From Mya arenaria (Eukaryota; Mollusca; Bivalvia; Myida; Myidae), in NCBI RefSeq assembly GCF_026914265.1, contig NC_069129.1:17221945-17285944 (forward strand): 64,000 nucleotides of DNA, given 5' to 3'. The position numbers and the translations under genes were made by a program. The notes beneath the pieces were generated by a model. It ran no database searches, was not told the origin of the DNA, and worked only from the letters and a program-made list of their open reading frames with translations. Positions 32,444 to 44,400 of this stretch are shown here, in pieces (within the stretch, counting starts at the first letter, position 1; each line of letters starts with the position of its first letter).

Positions 32444-35400
32444 ATGGCGGCGCACAGTGATTCTGACGAAGATGAAACGTTTGTTTCAATTGGAACGGCT
32501 TTGGATGTTCCTGATAAAGGTCTTATTACTGTTGAAGTCAAGCACTTTTTCGTTATTTTCTTTTTCTTTCTTTCATACTATGACACATTTGATAAAATTT
32601 TAAATTTAGATTTTTCATGTATTTTCGAGGCTATTGTTTTTCATTCAGCTATCACTGAATCTGGGAAGGTTCCAAAGCAGACTTGCATCTCATTTCAAAA
32701 CCATTTCAACGACGGTTTCAATTGATCGTTTAACATTCGATCTGCTACCATCAGTGTTTATAAATAGAAAAGTGAATTTATAGAAAACTTTTCAAAAGTG
32801 AATTTTTTTCTGTAATGTGTGTTAGTCTAAAATATTAGACGTGTTATACGGGATTCTTCCAATTCCTAACGTCTAAACGGGAATGTGCAAAAAACGGGGG
32901 TGTTTAAAATTATTGAAATTGTTTAAGTGAAGTATTTTATGGTTGATATTGATCATAAAGAGTTATATTCATATTTTAACATGTAACTGAAATGTTATTT
33001 TGCACTAAACAAGCATTCAATGCATTAAAACAAGTTGTTTACCTTTCCAATAAAACAAAAGTTGACTGACACAGAAAACAATTATGCGAAGGGGAACAAC
33101 TCGATACAATCGTAATAACTCCGCCTCCTCAGACAAAGCTTCGAGATAGACCTCGTTATACAATCGTAACAACTCGGCCATGGCCGAAATGTTCCGAGCG
33201 CTTTAAAACTGTGCCCTGAAGCCTTGCAGGTGCCCTTCATGTATATATCGTTATGTTTTGACAGAATGAAATGAAAAAAAGCCGTCAAACTCATAATTAT
33301 AAGTTGGATATTTATTTTTTGTGTACGAAACTAATATAAAATAACATTATCTGGTAATATTTCTTGTTTTTATGATATTTTATAGACTCTATATGCTTTA
33401 ACCCAGAATCCTTATCAGAACAACTACCCACTTTTGATACTAAACAATTTGTACGTGAAGGATTTGCCATATCAAAAATCTATAAAAAATCTGTCAACGT
33501 ACAATTATTTGGACTATAATGTGTGTGTGTTACTAATGTATTCCTTGGAGGAAAAGTGCGCCTGATGTGGGTCTCAAACATACAACTGCCAGAACACCAG
33601 CATGGAGGTCAGACTAAATTAGCTTACCAGGCCGCTCGTTCTTACCCACACAAACCACTCCTCCCCCATTTACCTTTAAGGCTGATCCAGGCACTGTTGC
33701 CTTCTACTTCTGACACCAATATAGTAAGCCTTAGTGGAAAAGTGAGTCTGGTGTGGGGCTCAAACGCACAACTACCGGAATACTAACACAGTGCTCTAAC
33801 TAACTGATCTAACCTGGCGGCTGGTTCTCTAATATACGCACACAAACCCTACATTACTGCTCGGTTTTTATACACACACACACGCATGCACGCACACACA
33901 CACACACGCACACACACTACATAACTGCTTATGATCAAGCCATCTGGTTAACTCAATTAGAGACCGGTGCTAATGTTCCAGTAGTTGCAGATTCAAACCT
34001 TGCACCTAGCCTCTTTTTCCTAAGGTGTATTTAAATGTTGTCAAGAGTAAAAGGCAAATGAGCATAAATGAACCTAAATGATTATTTGGGAAAATCAGAT
34101 ATATAAATAAGTTGCCCATGTAGCTGCTGTTTTCTTAGATGATAAGCCATCATGGGCATCCACTGTCTGAAGAATTATTCTGAAATCTCTGTAATTATTT
34201 CAGGATTTTTTTATGCAACACGATTAAACATGTAATTAAAAAAAATAATAATTTTTACAGATGAGCCAGTTAAAAAGCCTATCACTGTTCAAGACATGTC
34301 TGTCAAGGACAGTAAAGGACGAGTTCGGTTCCATGGAGCCTTCACAGGTGGCTTCTCTGCTGGGTACTTCAACACAGTGGGATCCAGAGAAGGTGGGCAG
34401 ACAGGAAAAAAAATATAAAACTCATCAATATATAGAATATTCAATGATCAAAAATAGATATATTTCTAATTGTCTATACTCTTTTTTGTTTTTACATGTT
34501 AGGGTTTCCATCAAGGTGAGAAAGCATCCAAATTTCTTCTGGAACACTTAATTAAATTGAAGTTAAGAGTATTTAAGGAAGTTATTTAAATACAGCAAAT
34601 TTTAAACTCACCATTTTGGAAATGGGGTCAGAGCCTTTCTAATTGCAAAAAAAATCACTATTTTGACTGAATTTGGGAACTCAAATTTTGCTTGCGAATG
34701 AACAAGAATGCTTTTAAAAATACAAAGAAGGTGATTTAGGTTGTTTTTTTTCAAAATACTCCAACTCTTCCATACAGAAATGGTTGAGGAGTCCATTTTT
34801 TTTTTTATTAATAAATCAAATAAAAACTTAAAAACCTAAATTGGTGAATTTTATTTTCACATTTAAGAAAAGTACATGTTTAAGCATTTGAAATAGGGCT
34901 TGATGCTGGCTCTAAATTGGTCAGAAAAGGCAATAGTGAACATTTGGGTGAGAAGGAAAGCAATAGGGCTGTAACGAGTACCCGAGTAATCGTTAGTCAA
35001 AGCAAAATATTCAACACAAATATTTGCCAGTGATCGCTGGATCGTGATTCAAGTGCAAAAGTTAATAAAAGAATAAAACAAAATGAGATAATTCAATTCC
35101 AGCAAATATTGTGGTTGTTTTAAAAAATATAATGAATTGTTTATCCGAAATGTCCGAAATACGTTGCACTGACGCAACCGCAAGTTAATTCATACAGCGC
35201 TAGCATTCAATGCAGTGTGCGGTGTTGGAATGGAGAATGCTTCTTGTCAAGGTTTTAAGGGAATATAATGTTTTAAAATGAATGCAAATTTAGAAATAAG
35301 AAATGAAAAGTCAAAAGGCATTAAAGAAATTATAAAGAGAAGATCTACAATAATAAAATAAAATGCGAAACTTAAGTGCAGCTGTCGTTTATTTTCGTCT

Positions 35401-38400
35401 GCAATTCAATGCCAACATGGCATCCCCATTAACTTAAACATCAAATTCAGCGCTATATAGAAATGACCCAGCATCCTTTTCTTCTAAATTCTGGAAATAT
35501 TTCGGGTTTGATGTAAAGAATGACAAAAAAATGAAAACTAAACAAAAATGAAGCTTTTGTTATACTTTAATTATTCATTTATTTTCAAAATATGTATTGC
35601 TTTATAACCAAGTAAATTGTGAATCGATTCGTGGATCGCTAATCAAAGACCGCGATTCGAATCGGATCGCCTTTTGTCCGGTGATACACAGCCCTAGAAA
35701 GCAAGATGAAATTATAAATTTTTGTAATTAATGAAAGCCTGTTATTGAAGTTTAGTAAAAATTAAAAATTAAATGTAAGATGTTAAGATGAAGCAGTTTA
35801 AATTTGTTTCAAGTTGTTTATTATGAGAAAGCTCAATGACAATATGGGTCTCAACAGAACACATTTTTTTTATCAGCATTAGACATCTTAAGCATATTTA
35901 ACTCAACTCAACTTTATTCAGAACATAAAGGCCTCCAGCCCAAAATACACACTATTATATATACATCATTAATTACAATACAGTTTTATCATTATTGGAT
36001 TATCTTGAGTAATATACTTATTATACTTTTTAAGTATTAAAATTGTGATACATGCATCAGAATGTTCCGATATTAGCTTAGAATACAAGTTATTTGTTAT
36101 CTGAAATTGATAAAGATACTATTAACAATAATGTTTTGTTTTAATGTCCCATATGTTTTTTTATGCCCAGGATTCACCCCTTCCACATTTGTTTCATCAA
36201 GAGAGAAGCGGACAGATGGCTCAGGCTCGGGACAAAGACCAGAGGATTTTATGGATGAAGAGGTTTGATGAGTTTGTCACAGGGTGCAGTATTCATATCC
36301 CATATTGAATATATTCCAGTGATTTTTGAGTATTATTTTTAATGCTTTCTGCGCCTTTTAGCGATAAGACCTTATTTGGGAACATTAAGAACACAGTTTT
36401 ATTACTTACCAATTAACAAATTTTTACTTTCTGTTGATATTAGTGTATATTTTATGTGTAAACACAGACTATTTTTCTAAAACATGCAAGACCAGCTTAC
36501 CTTAAATATATAATTCAGTATTGAGTATATTCAAACACAATTATAAAGTCTCTTGGGTGGGTTCCAACTTTTATTTAAATTCACACAATGTGGTTGTTCA
36601 GAATGGTTTCAAACTAAGGCGTACAAACAAAATTTAATGTTTGTACAAAGGTTCTGCAAAAAAAGGTCTGAACCAAAATTACATGAACTTTAAATAATAA
36701 TTAACATAAACATGTATTACTTAATTACATGATGAGTATCATAAAACAGTACTGGTAAATAAGTCACTGTAGATTTTGCTATTTCTGTATCTGTAATATC
36801 TTGCATGTAAATGAAGATAAATGTAATAACTTAGTAATATTAAAATACAATTTACCACTGAATACAGGAAATAGAATTACTGTAGAAAGTATTTGATATC
36901 CAGTTTAAAAAGCAACAAAATTTTCATTAAAAAGCAACACATTTTTCATAAACTGCTCCTTTAGGAATTTAACAGACAATGAAAATGACGCTTCCACTCT
37001 CGCATAAAAACGGGGACAGACAGACTAATAAGTAACCAATCTAACACTCGTATGAAAAAATAAAAACACACGAACATCACAGTCAATAAGACAATCACAA
37101 TAAAACGATCATTTGCATTGGCTGGATACTTTCCTGCTTGGTGCTAACTCACCAGGGCTCCCTGGGGAGAAAATGTGTCATTTCTGACAGACAAAATAAA
37201 TGTCAAAATGAACTGAAACAAACGAATATGCACACAAGATGAACATATACGAACAATTCTATAAAGGCAGTGATCTACTTATATACCATATTGGATAGAT
37301 TTGGCAGTGTCAAAATTTTCTGAGACGTGTGAATGAAGGGTGCATGATACTAACTTGGCAGTAATATGTGCGTGGATATGCCAAGTTTGTAGATAGCAAG
37401 AACAAGTTTTATAAAATTTATTGATTACCAACAATCAATTATTTCTTTTTTTTAAGGATATTAGTGAGCATGGAATAGCCCCCAGGAAGTTTGTAACGAG
37501 TGCCCAGTTTACCTCGGAAGAGAGGAAGAAGCGGACATTTGATGAGGCCAAACTTGCAACAGCAGATTCCATTTTGGGAGGGGACACAACACTGTTAAAC
37601 CTAATTGTCCCTGAAAGGTATTTTGTTACTTTTTTTTTAATTACATGTTTTACATCAATAGCCATCAAAATTAGCACTTGCCTCATTATTTATAATACCG
37701 GTTGTGAGAACTGTACCAAACATAAGGGAGATGTAAGTTATAAATTTTATATAATAAAAGCCCTTCACCACTTTTATTTGTGCCTTGCTTGTCCTAATAC
37801 TGTCCTGTTACTGTGATTACTGATACAGATTCTCTGGTTAAAAGAAATTATGCATTTGCAAGATAAAAGTCTTCATGAATTTTATGTTAAAGGCAAAATG
37901 GAGCCATTTGATTTCCTTTTTTACAGAATTACTGTAGGAGTGCGACTATTGAGAAAGATGGGCTGGAAGGAAGGGCAGGGAGTGGGACCCAGGTTGTCAA
38001 GGAAACAGAAACAAGGTTTGATCATAATTGTTATTCTAAAAATTATTGTTTCCTTAAATTTCACATGATAACAAATACAACTTAGTGATGAATTGTCTTA
38101 TGTCAAGCAAGGTTAGGTCAAAATTTGCTTGTATTTTGTCTTTTCCGGGCTGTAACTGGACCATGTATTTGGGGATTTTAAAATACCCTCCCTGCAATAA
38201 TGTACCGTATGACAAGACATGATCAGGCACAAGACCAACGTCAGTAGTTCATAGGTTGCATAGTTGTGCTTGTTTGAAATCACTGTCATGCAAAGCAATC
38301 AAGTTTACACCAATTACAAAGAACAATGCCAATGAGACAATATGATTTTCATATTTATGAAAGTGAAAGTGGTATAGGTGTTCGACTCTCGACCAAGAGG

Positions 38401-41400
38401 ATGTGGGTTCAATCCCCAACAGGGTTACTTTCTCTTTTTGCCTCTTACAAATTATGAAATACAATGGACAGTGCTCCAGCTAAGCATAATTAGCGTGGCG
38501 GGGCGCCCCGCTGCCCTTTTATGGCGCCCTGCTGCCTTTTCAAACGCCCTGCTGTGCCCTTTTCATTGACAGAGCCGCCTTTGATGATAAATAAAACAAA
38601 TAAATCGCCCATTTGTGTCATCAAAGCGACATTGACCTCGCCGAAATTTTAACACATTGTAAATCTGTCAATCAGCGAGTATTTGGCCACTGTCCCATTA
38701 GTCAAAACATCGCAATTAGCCATAGGGTAGTCCCCTAATCCGATAATTGGGCCGTGTCATCCAATTACCAAAACATCGCCGCTAGGCGGAGCTATTGAAA
38801 GTTAACCAATCAGAATGTACATTGAGAAGAACCTGATAATATGATATACGTTCATTAAAATGAGATAGAAAAGGCGACATAATTATGAAAAATCGTGTCA
38901 AGCATTGATGAAGTTAAAAAGTAATTGTTATATGTATTGAACAAACAATGCCAGACATTTTAAACATTGATGTTTTTGAAGCAGACGGTCATAGCCATCT
39001 CGGGCCATCGGCAAGGTGGCGCTAAGAAAATCAATAACATGACGTATCACCAAATATTTAATTGGTTTTCGTGAAATGTTCATGATAAAAAATTGATTTG
39101 TAAACACAAAAACATATTATTTTTTTTGCTTTATGTAGAGTTTTAATACTTACAGTATTTTTCTCCTGTTTACGATGTCAAAAATATCGGCGAGATCGCC
39201 ATTTTGTCAGAACAATTTTCCGAGTTAATTTCTCAACCTCCCATTATGTATTGGTAAAGTTTTCATCAAGGACAGTGATTTAAATGTCATTTGGTTCTTA
39301 AATGTCAGCATATTTAAAATTATTTAGCCAGAGACAAGTAAATAACAGCATAGCTGAATGTGACATTCGTACCCTATCCCGAACGTACCAAAATAAGATT
39401 CGTCCCCCTACTATATTGACAGGTCATTTATTAGTCATTTTGATTGTTTCAAATCCTTAGCTGTCTTGGTTTTTGTTTCATTTTTAGATGCTATTTGGAG
39501 ATAAACTATGTGACATTGACAAATACACTTTTGCTGAGCCAAAAATGATACATTTTTTATGAACATTTTATATAGTTATAGCAATCAGTTTGAATGTGAA
39601 TATAAACTATATAAACTGAGGTGTGTGTTATGGCATAGTTTTTGTATCAGGTGTTACGAAAGTATCACTTCTCCTTAAAGTCTCCCCACTTCTCCCTAAA
39701 TTGACTGAAGGGAGAAGTCACTTCTCCCAAAGTTTTCAGCCTAGTGAGAGTAGGCTGAAAACTGGGAGAAGTGACTTCTCCCATTCATAACACTGTTGTT
39801 GAAAGAGTTGCGCATTGATATGCCATAGATTAAACTGCGAATAAAGCATGATTTGTTACTTCTATTTAAATCACAGTTTGTTACCAATTTTGATATTACT
39901 GCACATATAGTCAGGTTATGTTTCAGAAATTAGTATGAAAATAATAAATATACAGAAGTATGACTTAATAACTACATCTTTGGATATCATAACAATTAGT
40001 ATTAAAAGTAGAGCTCTAGTACCAAAATATCAAAATATTGAACTTTGCAAGTGCCCCATTTAGGCTCATTAAAAGCGCATTAAAAGTGCCTTTTTGGACC
40101 AAGCACCCTGCCCTTTTCAAATCCTGGCTGGAGCACTGAATGGACATAAATAAATCCAGGAAACCGACTTGAAGAGTGATTCTATAAGCTATCAGCTTTT
40201 GCCACAATGAAGCTTAAGAAGTTAGTATTAAGTTAACTAGTAAACCCAAGACATTATACCAAATTGGGTGGTTTACTATGATTGGTTGATTGATTACATG
40301 AAAACAGGTTTGATGTTTTTTTTGTCTGACTAAGTATTGTAATTTATATAAGTGTTACTATATCTGTAGCTGAAGGCAGAAGGATCTATGGCTGCACTGG
40401 GCCACCAAGCCCCGACAGTGGAGACGACGGTCTTGATGATGAAACAGTCTTGTCTGACGTCACATTTGCTCCGACTGACACAGCGCATATACTGCTTGGT
40501 ATGTACTTATCTTGATGATGAAAAGTTAGTGTTGTGCCGATGATCTATTATAATCGACAATTTATCTGAAAGGCCTATGTTGGCGACAATCGATAGTGAA
40601 ATTTGAACAATTGATTATACATACAAGGGATGTAAATGCTACCGACTAATTTTTTTTTCTGTTTAATGCTTAAGTGTTAAGGTGTTACTATCTTAAGTTA
40701 TCAAGTCATATTCTTATCAAGTCAGAATGTCACTACAGTACCATATTACAAATTTTCTTCGCAATTTAACTGCTAAAGGATTAGTTTCAACTTATCATGT
40801 TATGGTCTTAAAGTGAATTTTAAAACATATTACCGTTTACTTCTTACCATGTAAGAATAAAGTTTTCTCAGTTTTCTGAAAGGATATGTTCTTGTAAAAT
40901 AAAAATATATTCAACTGCTTGTTGTACTGTCTTGTTACTGACTGATTATTAAAAAGATAACGATATCTTTCTGTGTTTATTTAACACATGAATATAATAC
41001 TAAATGTAAGACAAAAATTAGAGCCTGTGGTCTCATGTTATGTATACCGTAAATGACTGGGTATAAGACGATAGGGGGTATTAGACGCAGGGAAAAAAAT
41101 CTGTGAAAAGTCCAAGAAAAAAACTTTAAATCTATGTTTTTGGTTAAAAGACGCATAGAAAAAATGTCAAAATCGTCCGGCATTTTCAGCCACCATGTTT
41201 GTTGACAGTGACAAAAAAATAATTTTTTGTGAAAATGGCGATGGTTATCTTTAAAACCATACAACCATACTGTCGAGAATGAAAAGTTATGTTATGCAAA
41301 AAATATTTTGACAGTGCCCAACTTTGCTTTTTTATATGTAAGTTTGATTATTGTTTAATTCAATTTATTATTCAAAATAATATTGAATACCGTAATTTAC

Positions 41401-44400
41401 AAGAGTTCGGACACCATAAATTAATTATTTTTTTCGCTCTCCGAATACATAGAAAAGTATCATTTTTACATTTTATTTACATGTTTGTTTAACCTGCCTT
41501 TTTTCTTCATGTTTGCTTTTTACCACTTATTAATTTATCCGTAGTAATCAATGGTCATAAACTTATTTATTACGCCTATAAGTGTAAATCCTTCATCAAG
41601 TTAATTAAAACACCATTTTATACATGCACTGAACTGAATAAACACATTCTATCGGCTTCAGATCAAAGAGTCACACTGTGTGACATCACATAACTTACAG
41701 TTATACCCACGAGGATCTCGTGGAGAGCATGGACATTGCTATGCAGGATTAATGTATAATTGTACGATTATTGCTTCATATAGTCTATAAGTAGGGTACA
41801 AGTTTGAAAGTTTATTGGCAGATTGTTTTACAAACATGTCATGTCGATGTTTTCTTAATCCCTTGATTGCCCTTGTTGTTTGTTTAATCCTCAAATAAAT
41901 ATATCACACTTCCTTTTTAACAGGCAATAAATGTTTAGGATGTGTAGTAACTAATTAAATTGTCACAGTGGTGTATACGGTTAGGGAGGCATTGAAAAGA
42001 TAAAAATCAATAATCTTCGTCTGTGAAACTTGGTAACTATGAAAGTTATGATTGATGTCCTTTGGGTGTCCGAAAATTAGGTACGCAAAATAAATTATTT
42101 TGGGAAATAATTATGGGTGTCCAAATATTTAGAGTGTCCGAACTCTTAGGTGAATTACGGTAACTTTAATCGAAAAATATTTTTGTTGAAATTATAAACG
42201 TCTTACGATATACCGTATCCCGATCTTCAACTGCCGTTTTAACCCGTATATACTCGATCAATATGACGCGAGTAACATCCCTTTCTACATAAATCTAAAC
42301 AAACTCTCGGCTTGAAATTGACCTCAGAAAAAAAGTTCAAAAAATTGTTACTGGGTATTATACGCAGGCATTTTTTTGCATCAAAATCTGAGGGAAAAAA
42401 GTGCGTCTAATACCCAGTCATTTACGGTAAGTAACTTGTAAACACGAAAAGACAGTTGCGTTCTGAATAAATAATGTAAATTATCGAAGAAATGTACAAA
42501 CAATATTGTGAGGGAACATTGGTGCTTAAAACTGATGCTGTATCTGTATGCCTTAAATATGATGACGAAATATTATTAAATAATGTTTACATCAATTAAT
42601 AATAGATCATTGATCGGTTTCATAAACCGATTATCGATAGTTATTTTTCTGTCTGATTCCCAACACTACGAAAAGTCATGTCTGATGTCACATTTGCTCT
42701 GACCGACACAATCCACATTCTGCTTGATATGTATATAAACATTCAGTTTATTCTGAAAAAAAGGGGAAGAAGCCTTGTTACAAATTTGGCCTGTGAGGCA
42801 ATCATCATCATCATCATCGTTGTCATCATTATTGTCACCATCATCTTTGTCAACATCACTGTGCAACAGTGGGTTGGAGTCAAGGAAGGCCCTACTCTCT
42901 ACAAATATTTAATTTTTCGAGTTCCCGCCTTCCCGCCTGTACTCAAATCTGATTACCTTTGTGTAATGACAGGTGCCAAGGACAACACCCATGGTCTAGG
43001 CTACAGCGGGTTGGACCCCAGGAAAGCCCTGCCCTCTACACACATCAACCTGTTTGAGGCCCCAACTGTACGGAAATCTGGCGCCAGTAGAAGAGGAATA
43101 CGAGGACAGGTATTCTAGAGCAGCATGACAGTTTAAGACTTATTGTGTGTTTTGTCTCTTTCTGTCCTGTTTTTGTCATTGGCCAGTATTATATTGCCAT
43201 TTTCAGCAGTTTTAAAAACAGACTTTGGGATGAATTAGCCCAAATTCTTGAAAATCTTACTTGGTGTAAAAGAAATTAAAAAGGCCTGCTTTATGACATT
43301 CCGAATTTGAACAGGCCCAACAAACATTTTGAATACCACATATTTATTATGAGTTAAACTCACATTTTACCAACTATTCTTATAAAATAAGTTGATAGGT
43401 AATTCAATCTAGTTGTGGCTTTTTGCGTTGGAGGATGAGAAATGACGACATGCTCTGTGGACCTCTCAGTTTAGCAAAAGAAGGGGACATTCAAACTTAA
43501 ACATATCACCCTCAATAACTTCCATTTGATACAGGGGTTTGGTGTCGGTGCTCTGGAGGATGAGGATGATGATGTCTACGGTATGGATGACATGTCCAAA
43601 TATGACATGACGATGGGCGATGAGGGAGATGACAAGTTTGGATGGACTGCACCAACTCATAGGGGTAGGGTTTCATAGCATCAACTTTATCTGGCAATCA
43701 GCTTGTTTTTCTGCAAATCAAGTAAAAAATGATAATCACTGCCAAGGATTCCTAAAGGTATAAGATTCTTGAAGATATACTTCTCTGATAGACATGACAA
43801 CTTTTGTTGTTGTTGGTATAGTGTCTGATTCTTGAACTTATTCTGCTTAAAGTATTGTATCGGCCACTATTAGTTTTCTGTCACACTAAAGGAACTGGTT
43901 TGTATGAAAGACTTCCCTCACCAACCCTCCTTAAGGACTTAAGGTGGGCTAGATAATGAGAAGTTATATGTTATGGCAGGTCAGAAGCAGCAGACACCAG
44001 TGGGCTATGTGGGGCAACTGCTAGATGGGTTTTCTCTCTCCTCCAAGAAACTGGTCCAGAAGAAAGACTTCCCACCCCCTTCCCTCCCCAGGGACTTTAG
44101 GTAATTATGATCGTTTTTGTGTGTATTTTTATTCATTAAAAACAGTTGATGTGTTGTTATAGCCTTGTTGTTATTGTGCAAAATTTAATGTATTCTGTAA
44201 CTTATAGTAACTGTTTAAGATATAAACAATGAAACGTATTCAAATGTTTGCATGGACAGTTTGTATAAGATTAACAAGTTCCCATAATGCAGATCGTAAG
44301 GGATGGCCCTTGACCAACTCAGAAAAACTTACAAGGGTTGATATCTCTCATGGCCTATTTATTTCACTCTTTAGATAGCAAGTACCGATATTGGATTGTT

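Larger units (their letters stand above)
40527..42668. mobile_element. hAT-like element inserted in the exon 6 duplicate
   Basis: Ends TAGTGTTG ... CAACACTA with flanking octamers TGAAAAGT (40519-40526) and CGAAAAGT (42669-42676), 7 of 8 matching. It shares subterminal text (TATTATAATCGA, CGATTATCGA) with the 405-bp element at 45848-46252. Most of its length is made up of nested younger elements. Confidence 0.75.
40511..42735 (+). pseudogene. Duplicated 3' half of GPATCH1 exon 6, split by a transposon
   Basis: Exon 6 (40370-40498) ends CTTGATGATGAAACAGTCTT ... CTGCTTGGTATGT. Just after it, CTTGATGATGAAAAGT (40511-40526) restarts the same text. It is interrupted for 2.1 kb and resumes at 42677 with CATGTCTGATGTCACATTTG through CTGCTTGATATGT (about 42735). 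The copy's splice donor is changed from GGTATGT to GATATGT, so it should no longer be spliced as an exon. It can be read as [14 protein letters not shown], close to exon 6's [14 protein letters not shown]. Confidence 0.85.

Noticed and set aside
33730-33835. Possible minus-strand tRNA gene
   Set aside because: Imperfect cloverleaf and adjacent diverged duplicate copies indicate a tRNA-derived SINE.
37421-37816. 131-codon open frame taken whole
   Set aside because: Only 37457-37617 is GPATCH1 exon 4; the remainder is intron read-through past a good GTATTT donor.
42678-43118. 146-codon open frame as a longer GPATCH1 exon 7
   Set aside because: The upstream part reads through the decayed exon 6 duplicate and an (ATC)n run; the acceptor at 42972 gives the frame and residues expected for the family.
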